64,000 bases of DNA from Streptomyces minutiscleroticus (GTDB lineage Bacteria > Actinomycetota > Actinomycetes > Streptomycetales > Streptomycetaceae). The notes under the pieces are model-generated. The model did no database searches, had not been told where the DNA came from, and saw nothing but the letters and a program-made list of their open reading frames with translations. Shown piece after piece: positions 27,141-35,270 of this stretch. The stretch is taken from positions 60,401-124,400 of the forward strand of contig NZ_BMVU01000025.1 in the NCBI RefSeq assembly GCF_014650875.1, written 5' to 3'. The position numbers and the translations under genes were made by a program. Position 1 is the first letter of the stretch. Every line of letters starts with the position of its first letter.

Positions 27141-29417
27141 TCACCGCTCCCCGACCAGCCGCGCGTACGGGCCGCCCGCCGCCACCAGTGCCTCGTGCCG
27201 CCCGCGTTCGACCACCGAGCCGTGCTCCAGGACCACGATCTCGTCGCTGTCGCGCACGGTGCTCAGCCGGTGCGCGATCACCACGCAGGCGCAGCCCCGG
27301 CGCCGCAGGTTGTCCATCACGAGCTGCTCGGTCTCCGCGTCCAGGGCGCTGGTGACCTCGTCCAGGACCAGGACACCGGGGTCGCGCACCAGCGCCCGCG
27401 CGATCTCCAGGCGCTGGCGCTGGCCGCCGGAGAAGTTGCGCCCGTCCTGCTCGACGCGGCTGTGGATGCCGCCGGGGCGGCGCGCCACCACGTCGTCCAG
27501 GACGGCGTCGCGCAGCGCGGCGAGCACGGCGTCGTCGGGGATCGACGGGTCCCACAGGGCGACGTTGTCGCGGACGGTGCCCTCGAAGAGGAACACGTCC
27601 TGGTCGACGAAGGAGACGGAGGCCGCGAGCGCGCCGCGCGGGATGTCCGCCAGGCGCCGCCCGTCGATGCGGATCGCTCCCTCCCAGGGGGCGTAGAGGC
27701 CGGAGATCAGCCGGGACACCGTCGACTTGCCGCTGCCGGACCCGCCGACCAGCGCCACCTGCCGCCCGGGGCCCACGGACAGCGAGAAGCCGGTGAGCAG
27801 CGGCTCGTCCAGCGGGCTGTAGCCGAACGTGACGTCCTCCAGCTCCACGTGCCCGCGCAGCCGGCGGGTGCTCCCGTCCGCCGGGCGCCGGGTGTGGACC
27901 GGGTCCGCGGCGAAGCTCTCGACGTCCTTCAGGCGGGCCACGTCGGCGGCGAAGTCCTGGATGCGGCCCGCGACGCCGTTGAGCCGGGTCAGCGGCGCGG
28001 TGAAGCGGGTGACCAGCGCCTGGAAGGCGACCAGCAGACCGACCGAGAGGTGGCCCTCCACGGCCCGCAGCCCGCCGATCCACAGGATCAGCGCGCTGTT
28101 CAGCGTCGCCAGCGTCGGCGCTACCACGCCCAGCCAGGCGCCCGGCACCCCGAGACGCTGCTGCTCCTCCAGCGTCGTGGCGTGCTGCCCGGCCCACGTG
28201 CGGAAGAAGCCGTCCTCGCCACCGGTCGCCTTCATCGTCTCGATCAGCTGCAGACCGGTGTACGCCGTGGTGGTCAGCCGCGCGGTGTCCGCGCGCAGCT
28301 TGGCCGTGCGCGTCGCCCGCAGCCGTACGACCACCCGCATCGCGACCACGTTGAGCAGCGCCACGCCGACGCCGACGGCCGTGAGCTGCGGGTCGTAGGC
28401 GTGGAGCAGGAGCGCGTAGAGCACGACGACCACCGCGTCCACCCCGGCGGCGGCCAGGTCGCGGGCCAGGGTCTCGGCCACCGCGTCGTTGGACTGCAGG
28501 CGCTGCACCAGGTCGGCCGGGCTGCGCTGGGCGAAGAAGGTGACCGGCAGCCGCAGCAGGTGGCGCAGGAAGCGGGCGCTGCCCAGCGTCGAGGCGATGA
28601 GGCGGCCGCGCAGCAGGTTCGCCTGCTGCAGCCAGGTCAGCGCCAGCGTGAGCAGCACGCACGCGCCCATCGACGCGAACAGCACACCGAGCAGCGAGGT
28701 CCGGCCGCCGATGAGGAACGTGTCGATGTACGTCCGGCTGAGCGCGGGCACCGCCGCGCCGACCGCCACCAGCAGCAGGCTGGCGAGGACGGCCGCGGGC
28801 ACGGTGCCGGAGGTGCCGCGCAGCCGGGCGGGCAGCGCGCCCAGCACGCCGGGCCGGCGGCCGCCCCTCTCGAAGCCCTCGCCCGGCTCCATGACCAGGA
28901 CCACACCGGTGAAGGAGGCGTCGAAGTCCTCCATGGGCACGAACCGCCGCCCCTTGCCGGGGTCGTTGACGTACACCCCGCGGCGGCCGAGGCGGCGCCC
29001 CATGCCCTCGTGGACGACGTAGTGGTTGAACTCCCAGAACAGCACCGCGGGCGCGCGGACCCCGGCGAGCGCGGCGGTGTCCATCTGCATGCCCTTGGCG
29101 GTGAGGCCGTAACCGCGGGCGGCCTTCAGCAGGTTGCTCGCGCGCGAGCCGTCCCGCGAGACGCCGCACGCGATGCGCAGCTCCTCCAGGGGCACGTGCC
29201 GCCCGTAGTGGCCGAGCACCATGGCCAGCGAGGCGGCGCCGCACTCCACGGCCTCCATCTGCAGGACGGTGGGCGTACGGACCCTTTTGGCCCTGCCGCC
29301 GGGCGCGGGCGGGCGCCTCGGCGCGGCGCGGCGCCGGCCGCGCACGGGCGGCGGCAGCGGCGGCCGCGGGACCGCCCCTGCCGCCGTGGTCCCTGCGGTC
29401 TCCTGGGGAGCGGTCAC
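27141..29417 (-). CDS. NHLM-type ABC transporter with C39 leader peptidase (PCAT)
   Basis: A 758-aa peptidase-containing ABC transporter. Residues about 50-170 are a C39 cysteine peptidase: ECGAAS (C59), FNHYVVHEG (H132) and VNDPGKG (D152) form the catalytic residues that cut after double-glycine leaders. The membrane domain covers about 190-470, then the ATPase with GGSGSGKST, FSGGQRQR and VLVLDEVT. It should cleave and export the 70-aa precursor. The start is the GTG at 29415-29417, which overlaps the HlyD stop in a GTGA arrangement; a longer in-frame option would overlap the upstream gene by about 100 bp. An Arg/Pro-rich stretch (20-45) precedes the peptidase. Confidence 0.93.
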   Translation of the reverse strand: MTAPQETAGTTAAGAVPRPPLPPPVRGRRRAAPRRPPAPGGRAKRVRTPTVLQMEAVECGAASLAMVLGHYGRHVPLEELRIACGVSRDGSRASNLLKAARGYGLTAKGMQMDTAALAGVRAPAVLFWEFNHYVVHEGMGRRLGRRGVYVNDPGKGRRFVPMEDFDASFTGVVLVMEPGEGFERGGRRPGVLGALPARLRGTSGTVPAAVLASLLLVAVGAAVPALSRTYIDTFLIGGRTSLLGVLFASMGACVLLTLALTWLQQANLLRGRLIASTLGSARFLRHLLRLPVTFFAQRSPADLVQRLQSNDAVAETLARDLAAAGVDAVVVVLYALLLHAYDPQLTAVGVGVALLNVVAMRVVVRLRATRTAKLRADTARLTTTAYTGLQLIETMKATGGEDGFFRTWAGQHATTLEEQQRLGVPGAWLGVVAPTLATLNSALILWIGGLRAVEGHLSVGLLVAFQALVTRFTAPLTRLNGVAGRIQDFAADVARLKDVESFAADPVHTRRPADGSTRRLRGHVELEDVTFGYSPLDEPLLTGFSLSVGPGRQVALVGGSGSGKSTVSRLISGLYAPWEGAIRIDGRRLADIPRGALAASVSFVDQDVFLFEGTVRDNVALWDPSIPDDAVLAALRDAVLDDVVARRPGGIHSRVEQDGRNFSGGQRQRLEIARALVRDPGVLVLDEVTSALDAETEQLVMDNLRRRGCACVVIAHRLSTVRDSDEIVVLEHGSVVERGRHEALVAAGGPYARLVGER

Positions 29418-30220
29418 GGGAGCAGCCAATCGACGGGACGCTGGTCGGCCAGCCGGATCGTGCCGGTGGCCTGGGTCATGGAGGCGAGCCGGAAGGGCGG
29501 GCCCTGGGCGGACGACCACCGGTAGCCGGACTCCGTGGCGGAGGAGCGGTCGAGCCGGACCAGGACGGCCACCGGCCGTCCCCGCGCGGTGAACTGCTCG
29601 CCCAGCTGGCTGTCACCGAGGAACGCGCTGATCTGCTGCCTGCTCTGCGCGGCGCGGTCCACCGACCGCACATGGCCGCGCAGCACGCCGTAGCGTCCGG
29701 CGGGCGCGGACTGGACGGCGAGGTCCACGGCGGCGTGCGCGGGGATCGCGGCGGCGCTCCCGGCCGGGACGTACACCGTGGCGTACAGCGGGTCGCCGGT
29801 CCGCGCGACCTTCTCCACGGCGGCGACGTCCGCGCCGGTCGTGACGATCGCGCCGAGGGCGGCGGCGAGGGTGGTGACGCGGCCCGCCGCGACGGTCCGC
29901 ACAACCGTCTCGCCGCGGTCCGTGCGCACCTCGATCACGGGCGCGCCGGCGGGCAGCCGCTCGCCCTGCTCGGCGAGGACGGCGGTGACCTGGCCGGAGA
30001 CGGGACTCTGCAGGACGTAGCTGCCCTGCGCGTGGGTCAGGACGGCGGGCGCGCTCACCGTGGACGCCACGGAGCCGGTCACGGCCCACACGGCGGCGGC
30101 GGCCGTGACGGCCACCGTCACGGCCAGCACGAGCCAGCCCTGGGGACGGGCGAGGCGCACCGGGAGGTCGAGCTCCTCGGGCGACTGCAGCTTGGCGAGG
30201 GCCTGCTGGCGGAACTGCAC
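29414..30220 (-). CDS. HlyD-family periplasmic-adaptor-like protein of the NHLM export system
   Basis: A 268-aa membrane-fusion-type protein: short cytoplasmic N-terminus (QFRQQALAKLQSPEELDLPVRLARPQG), one transmembrane helix (about 29-48), then a lipoyl/barrel-sandwich domain (VLQSPVSGQVTAVLAEQGERLPAGAPVIEV is diagnostic) and a beta-barrel end. In NHLM bacteriocin systems such a protein partners the ABC transporter; in a Gram-positive it would help the peptide leave the membrane and wall. GTG start with GAGGGAAAG upstream. First of three overlapping transporter genes, downstream of the peptide gene and two hairpins. Confidence 0.9.
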   Translation of the reverse strand: MQFRQQALAKLQSPEELDLPVRLARPQGWLVLAVTVAVTAAAAVWAVTGSVASTVSAPAVLTHAQGSYVLQSPVSGQVTAVLAEQGERLPAGAPVIEVRTDRGETVVRTVAAGRVTTLAAALGAIVTTGADVAAVEKVARTGDPLYATVYVPAGSAAAIPAHAAVDLAVQSAPAGRYGVLRGHVRSVDRAAQSRQQISAFLGDSQLGEQFTARGRPVAVLVRLDRSSATESGYRWSSAQGPPFRLASMTQATGTIRLADQRPVDWLLP

Positions 30221-30253
30221 GGGGACTTTCCCTCGGCTGCGGGCGGGGACGGG

Positions 30254-30338
30254 CGGCCGTGTCCCGTGGGGAGGCGGGGCACGGCCGTTCGGATCACGGC
30301 GTCGCGGGCCCCGGAACCGTCAGGAGGTTCCGGGACCC
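30254..30338 (-). terminator. Two hairpins between the peptide gene and the exporter genes (attenuator)
   Basis: Reading with the operon, a 13-bp stem with one mismatch (arms 30306-30318 and 30326-30338, 7-nt loop) comes 17 bp after the peptide stop. A second 13-bp stem (30254-30266 and 30275-30287, one G-U) follows before the hlyD ribosome site. They should stop most transcripts after the peptide gene, giving much more peptide mRNA than exporter mRNA, and protect the short message from 3' decay. Confidence 0.7.
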
Positions 30339-30355
30339 ACGGGCGGTGCCGGGTC

Positions 30356-30568
30356 TCAGAGGCCGGCGACGAGGCCGGTGACCGGGGCCGTGTTCAGGCC
30401 GGTCACGCCCTCGACGGTGCCGACGACGTGGTTCACCACGCCGGTGACGGGGGCGACCGAGTCGACGGTGCCGGTGACGGTGTTCACGACGTCCAGGGAC
30501 AGACCGCCGGAGACGTTGTCCAGCTCGGCGTCGGAGATCTCAGCGGTCTCGACCTGGGGGGTGTTCAT
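30356..30568 (-). CDS. Double-glycine leader peptide, precursor of an exported Val/Thr/Gly-rich peptide
   Basis: A 70-aa precursor. Leader of 22 residues ending ISDAELDNVSGG: acidic, with the ELD-x-VSGG pattern cut by C39 peptidases. The predicted mature 48-mer begins LSLDVVNT. It has no Cys, Lys, Arg or aromatic residue, is acidic, and contains two related segments (VVNTVTGTVDSV-APVTG and VVNHVVGTVEGV...APVTG). ATG start with GAAGGGAAG about 9 nt upstream. No LanM, radical-SAM, YcaO or other modification gene is in the cluster, so a lanthipeptide is ruled out (no Cys) and the peptide may be unmodified. Function is unknown: bacteriocin, signal or surface-structural peptide are all possible. 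Confidence 0.85.
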   Translation of the reverse strand: MNTPQVETAEISDAELDNVSGGLSLDVVNTVTGTVDSVAPVTGVVNHVVGTVEGVTGLNTAPVTGLVAGL

Positions 30569-31252
30569 TGATGGAACTTCCCTTCGTATGGATTCTCACA
30601 GGGGGTGGCGGCCCCCTCGGGGGACAGCGCGGGGGACTTCCGGAACCCGTGGGGCGGGAACCGGCGAGCGGCCCTCGCGGTGACAAGGATCCAAGCGCCT
30701 GCGTCCGCGGGCTTCAACTCAACCCCCGGCCCGACCAGGGCACTTGAGGGCCGCAAGCGACGCAGACGTGCAGACGCGGGCACGCCTCGGTGGCGAGTCC
30801 TTCACAGCCTCCGCGCTCCGCTCGTGCGCCGGTGGCGACCGCCCGGAGCCGGAACCGGACAGTCCCGCACCAAGTTCGTGAGGCACCCCGGCGGGTTGTG
30901 CGCGTCCTCCGTACGCCGTGACCCGGCTGCGCAGTCGCTGTGCAGATTCGCTGAAGCCAATATTCCGGTCCGGCGGCCGGACGGCGGGTGACGGGGCGGT
31001 CGCGGTTCGTGACCCGCGGCTCGCGGTGTCCGCCTGTCGGTGCCGGAGTGCGCGCGGAAGGAGGAGACGGACGCGAGGAGCGGGGAAGATTCTTCAACTT
31101 CCTTATTGGCAAAGGAAATTGGCAGGGGGGACCGGTCGGTTTCCGGGACTCTTTGAACACCCCGGGCGGCACGTCCGTACCAACAGCCGTCCAGGCGCGG
31201 CACCAGCCGCTGCCGGCAGCGGCACGGACCCCGCCCCCCAGGAGGTCGAGAG
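30569..31252. other. Intergenic between divergent peptide operon and secreted protease
   Basis: 684 bp with AT-richer patches at each end and no secure gene. A minus-strand promoter is proposed at 30689-30717 (separate entry). Nearer the protease, 31099-31117 is an inverted repeat TTCCTT-N7-AAGGAA inside direct repeats ATTGGCA (31105-31111 and 31118-31124). The TGGCA motifs resemble the AdpA consensus TGGCSNGWWY; AdpA activates streptogrisin-type protease genes in Streptomyces griseus, so this may be an AdpA target. That link is inference. Confidence 0.4.
30689..30717 (-). promoter_or_regulatory. Possible promoter of the peptide operon
   Basis: On the minus strand TTGAAG (30712-30717) and TTGGAT (30689-30694) are 17 bp apart, a fair match to vegetative -35/-10 hexamers. 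It would give a leader of roughly 115 nt before the peptide ATG. Confidence 0.35.
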
Positions 31253-32605
31253 TTGAGTCACAAGCGAATACCCAAGCGCAAGGCCGCCCTGGCGGCAGGT
31301 GCCGTGGCGGCCCTCGGAGCGGCGGCACTCCTGCTGCCGAACGCCAACGCGTCCCAGACGGACGCGGCCGACGACGCCGCCCCCCGCACCCTGAAGGCGG
31401 CCGAGGCCTCGGACCTCGCCTCCCGGCTGGCCGAGCAGCTCGGCGGGGCCTTCGCCGGTGCCTACTACGACGCGGACGGCCGGCAGCTGGTCGTGAACGT
31501 CGTGGGCGACGACAACGACCTGGTCGTCCAGGCGAAGAAGGCGGGCGCCGCCGTCCGCGAGGTCGACAACAGCACGGCCGAGATCGAGGCCGCCGCGCAG
31601 ACGCTCAAGGCCGAGGCGACCATCCCGGGCACCGCCTGGGCCGTCGACCCCCGGACCAACAGGATCCAGGTCACCGCCGACAGCACGGTCACCGGCGCCG
31701 AGTGGGACCGGCTGGAGTCCACCGTCCAGGACCTCGGCTCCGGCATGGCGACCGTCAAGAGGTCGGCCGGGGAGTTCAAGCCGTTCGTGGAGGGCGGCGA
31801 CGCCGTCTTCGGCGGCGGGGCGCGCTGCTCGCTCGGCTTCAACGTCACCACCCAGGACGGCGCCCCCGGCTTCCTGACCGCGGGCCACTGCGGCGTCGCG
31901 GCGGCCGAGTGGTCGGACGCGCAGAACGGCGCGCCCATCGGCACGGTCGAGACGGCCACCTTCCCCGGCGAGGGCGACTTCGCGCTGGTCGCCTACGACG
32001 ACCCGGCGACCGAGGCGCCCAGCACGGTGGACCTCGGCGACGGCCGGACCGTGGAGATCACCCAGGCCGCCGAGGCCGCCGTGGGCCAGCAGGTGCTCCG
32101 CATGGGCAGCACCACCGGCCTGAACGACGGCACCGTGACCGGCCTGGACGCCACCGTGAACTACGCGGAGGGCACCGTCACCGGCCTCATCCAGACCGAC
32201 GTGTGCGCCGAGCCGGGCGACAGCGGCGGCTCGCTGTTCACCGAGGACGGCAGCGCGATCGGCCTGACCTCGGGCGGCAGCGGCGACTGCACGGCCGGCG
32301 GCGAGACCTTCTTCCAGCCGGTCACCACCGCGCTGGAGGCGGTCGGCGCGACCATCGGCACGGGCGACGCGGGTGCGGGCGCCGGTGACGAGGCGGGCGC
32401 CGGAGGCGCCGGCGACGAAGGCGCGGTGGCCGGTGCGGGCGACGGAGGAGCGGTGGCCGGTGCGGGCGACGAGGGCGCCGGCGCGGGTGACGCGGGCGCC
32501 GGTGCCGACGACCAGGCGGCCGGCGGCGCGGGCGACCAGGCCGGCGACGGCCATGGAGCAGACCGGGGCGCGGACGACGCCTCGGGCGCGGCGTCCCGCC
32601 AGTGA
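31253..32605 (+). CDS. Secreted streptogrisin-type S1 serine protease with acidic Gly/Ala/Asp tail
   Basis: A 450-aa preproprotease. Signal peptide 1-34 (KRK, hydrophobic core, ANASQ), an alpha-lytic-type prodomain (about 40-183) that folds and then leaves, and a chymotrypsin-fold domain (about 184-370) with H212 (TAGHC), D242 (GEGDFALV) and S324 (GDSGGS). The paired Cys are conserved. Residues 371-450 are an added tail of GAGDEGA-like repeats, acidic and disordered, not seen in SgpA/SgpB; it may be a wall-binding or linker region. TTG start with GGAGG 7 nt upstream. It is divergent from the peptide operon and could in principle process it, but no evidence ties them beyond position. Confidence 0.9.
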   Translation: MSHKRIPKRKAALAAGAVAALGAAALLLPNANASQTDAADDAAPRTLKAAEASDLASRLAEQLGGAFAGAYYDADGRQLVVNVVGDDNDLVVQAKKAGAAVREVDNSTAEIEAAAQTLKAEATIPGTAWAVDPRTNRIQVTADSTVTGAEWDRLESTVQDLGSGMATVKRSAGEFKPFVEGGDAVFGGGARCSLGFNVTTQDGAPGFLTAGHCGVAAAEWSDAQNGAPIGTVETATFPGEGDFALVAYDDPATEAPSTVDLGDGRTVEITQAAEAAVGQQVLRMGSTTGLNDGTVTGLDATVNYAEGTVTGLIQTDVCAEPGDSGGSLFTEDGSAIGLTSGGSGDCTAGGETFFQPVTTALEAVGATIGTGDAGAGAGDEAGAGGAGDEGAVAGAGDGGAVAGAGDEGAGAGDAGAGADDQAAGGAGDQAGDGHGADRGADDASGAASRQ

Positions 32606-32669
32606 CGGCCGGGCGGCGGCTCCCGGCTCCGGGCGGGCCGCCGCCCCGGTCGCACGGCTCCGCCGCGAG

Positions 32670-32714
32670 CGCCCGCCCCGCCGCACCCCCGTGAAGCGGC
32701 GAGGCGGGGCGGCG
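32670..32714. terminator. Hairpin between convergent protease and phosphatase genes
   Basis: About 12-bp GC-only stem with a one-base bulge (CGCCCGCCCCGCC, 32670-32682, with GGCGGGGCGGCG, 32703-32714) in the 225-bp gap between two gene 3' ends. Confidence 0.5.
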
Positions 32715-32830
32715 CGCCGTGCGGCGGACCGGACCGGCGGCAGCCGGTGCGCGCGGCCCGGCCCTCCGGCGGGAGGGCCGGACCGTCGCCGTCCCGGCTC
32801 CCGTCCGCCCGTCCGGTACCCGGCGGTTCG

Positions 32831-34984
32831 TCAGCCGCCGCCGGGCAGCGCGCGGAGCAGCAGCAGCGCCACGTCGTCGGAGCGCCGCCGCGCCGTCGCG
32901 CTGTGCCGGACGAGGTGGTCGGCCAGTTCCTCCAGCGGCAGGTCGCCGCTGGAGGCCAGCCGCCGGACGAGCGCGGCGAGCGCGTCGTCGAGGTCGACGC
33001 CCGGCGACTCGATCAGCCCGTCGGTGTACAGGGCGAGCACGGACCCCGGCGGGAAGGGCACCTCGGTGGCCGGGTACCGGGCGTCCGGGTCGAAGCCGAG
33101 CAGCGGCCCGCCGGGCACCTCCAGCGTCCGCACCCGGCCGTCGGGCCCGCGCAGCAGCGGCGGCGGATGCCCCGCCCGCGCCATCCGCACCCGGCCGCCC
33201 GCGACGTCGATCGCCAGGTGGACGCAGGTCGCGAACAGGTCGCTGCCCAGCTCGATCAGCAGCCGGTTGGTGCCGCGCAGGACGCCGTCCGGCGGCTGCC
33301 CGACGGTCGTGTACGCGCGCACGGCCGTACGGAGCTGCCCCATCAGGGCGGCCGCCGTGACGTTGTGGCCCTCCACGTCGCCGATCACCGCGGCGGCCCC
33401 GCCGGGCGTCGGCACCAGGTCGTAGAAGTCCCCGCCGATCTCCATGCCCTCCGTGGCCGGCAGATAGCGGGCGGCGGCCTCGACGCCGGGCAGCGACGGC
33501 AGCGAGTCCGGCAGCAGCGCCGCCTGCAGACCGTGCGCGAGCCGGTGCTTGACGTCGTACAGGCGGGCCCGCTCCAGCGCCTGCGCGACCAGCCCGCTCA
33601 GGCTGGTGAGCACCGCGCGCTCGCCGGTGGGGAAGGTGTGCGGCTCGGCGTAGGCCAGGACGCAGGCGCCCACCGGCCGCCCCGACGCGATCAGCGGCAG
33701 GTACGCCCAGGCCGCCATGGTGTCCGGTGTTGCCTCCCGCTCCGGGTAGACCTGCTCCAGGTGGGCGCGGGACTCGAAGAACGCGGGCAGCCCGGTGGTC
33801 AGCGCCCGCACCCCGGGCGTCCGCGCGGTCAGCGGCGTCCCCTCGAACCGCTCGACGAGGCGCGCGTCCGGGTAGCCGCGGTGGCCGAGCACGTGCATCC
33901 GGCCGCCCTGCGAGCCCAGCACGACCGCGGCCCGGGCGCCCACGGACGGCCCGATCTCGTCCGCGACCAGGTCGATCACGTCCTGCACGCTCGCGGCCTC
34001 GGTGAGCGCGCCGGTCAGGCCGAGGACCTGCGTCATCGTCACGAGCGGCACGTCGTCGGCGCCCGAGGGGCGCTCCGCCCCCGGCCGGGCCCGGGGCCCG
34101 GCCCGGGAGATGCGCACGCTCAGCCCGTCCGCGCCGGGGTACAGCCGGAAGGAGAGCCAGTCGGCGGGCGGGCGCAGCGCCACGAACGACGTCGGGCGCC
34201 GGCTGATCAGCGCCGCCCGGTAGCGGTCCTCGTACACGGGGTCGGTGAGCCAGGGCAGGTTGGCCCACAGCGGACTGCCCAGCAGCGCGCTGACCGGCAG
34301 GCCCAGGAGCTCGCCCGCCGCGGGGTTGGCGTAGCCGACGCGGCCGTCCAGGTCCAGGGCGCACATGCCGTACGGCAGCCGCGCCACCATCCGCGCCGCC
34401 TCCAGGCTGCCGAACGTGCCCACGCCCGCCGCCACGGGGGCCGGGGACAGCAGATCGGGCTCGGGGCGCGCCGGGCGGCCCTTCTCGGCGGCCCGTTCCA
34501 GCCGCCGCGCCAGCCGGTCCCCGGCGGCGGTCAGCAGGCCCCGCTCCCGCTCGGACAGCTCCGCCGGATGCGTGCTCGGCCAGGCCACGAACACCGCGCC
34601 GTACGTGGCCCGGCCGGTCGCCAGCGGCAGCGCGGCCAGCGTGAAGGCGTACGGCAGGACCACCGCGATCCGCGGGAAGCGGCGGGCCATCTCCTCGCCG
34701 TCGCCGACCCACACCAGCCGCCGTTCGCGCACCGCCTGCGCCACGGGGACCTTCGCGCTGAGCCCCAGCCGCTCCCAGGGCGCCACGAACGGCCGGGGCA
34801 GCCCGGCCATCACCGCCAGCTCCAGCACGGGCTCCTGCGGGTGCAGCAGGTACACGGCCCCCGCGTGGGCCCTGAGGTCGTCCATGAGCGAGGCCAGGGC
34901 GAGGGACAGCACGGGGGCGCCGGTCCGCGCCGCGTCCCCGGCGGTGCCGTCCCCGGACGGGGGTCCGTCGGACGCGTCGGACAC
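32831..34984 (-). CDS. SpoIIE-type PP2C phosphatase with GAF-PAS-GAF sensors
   Basis: A 717-aa cytoplasmic phosphatase: N-terminal GAF about 25-165, PAS about 195-290 (YGMCALDLDGRVGYANPAAGELLG), second GAF about 315-480, and SpoIIE-type PP2C about 490-715 (IGGDFYDLV, IGDVEGHN, DDVALLLLR). There is no kinase (HATPase) domain, unlike the paralogues at 11671 and 35271. It likely dephosphorylates an anti-anti-sigma protein in response to a small ligand or redox signal; no partner gene is adjacent. The GTG at 34982-34984 is chosen because GGAGG sits 8 nt upstream; the GTG three codons earlier abuts the ribosome site. Divergent from the next paralogue across 286 bp. Confidence 0.88.
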   Translation of the reverse strand: MSDASDGPPSGDGTAGDAARTGAPVLSLALASLMDDLRAHAGAVYLLHPQEPVLELAVMAGLPRPFVAPWERLGLSAKVPVAQAVRERRLVWVGDGEEMARRFPRIAVVLPYAFTLAALPLATGRATYGAVFVAWPSTHPAELSERERGLLTAAGDRLARRLERAAEKGRPARPEPDLLSPAPVAAGVGTFGSLEAARMVARLPYGMCALDLDGRVGYANPAAGELLGLPVSALLGSPLWANLPWLTDPVYEDRYRAALISRRPTSFVALRPPADWLSFRLYPGADGLSVRISRAGPRARPGAERPSGADDVPLVTMTQVLGLTGALTEAASVQDVIDLVADEIGPSVGARAAVVLGSQGGRMHVLGHRGYPDARLVERFEGTPLTARTPGVRALTTGLPAFFESRAHLEQVYPEREATPDTMAAWAYLPLIASGRPVGACVLAYAEPHTFPTGERAVLTSLSGLVAQALERARLYDVKHRLAHGLQAALLPDSLPSLPGVEAAARYLPATEGMEIGGDFYDLVPTPGGAAAVIGDVEGHNVTAAALMGQLRTAVRAYTTVGQPPDGVLRGTNRLLIELGSDLFATCVHLAIDVAGGRVRMARAGHPPPLLRGPDGRVRTLEVPGGPLLGFDPDARYPATEVPFPPGSVLALYTDGLIESPGVDLDDALAALVRRLASSGDLPLEELADHLVRHSATARRRSDDVALLLLRALPGGG

Positions 34985-35270
34985 GTCCGCCACCTCCCTC
35001 CGCTCGGCGCACCGGGTGTCCAGGGCTCAAGGCTCTCCCGTGTCCGCGCTCCCCGCACGGCGGAACGAGCCGGTGCGGGCGCCGGGACGGGCCGGTCCGC
35101 GCGGTGGGGCGGGCCCGTCTGCGCGGACGGCGGACCGGCGCCCGGCGGATCCGCCGGTGCCCGCCCGCGCCCCGTGCCGCCCGGCCGGCCGCGCCGCGTA
35201 CCGCCGGGCGGGCCACGCTCCGGGCGCGGAACGGTCACAGGGGCTGCGCGAGCGCCCCGGAAGCGCTGTA

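Noticed and set aside
24305..30568. Lanthipeptide or other tailored RiPP cluster
   Set aside because: The peptide core has no Cys and no modification enzyme gene is in or beside the locus.
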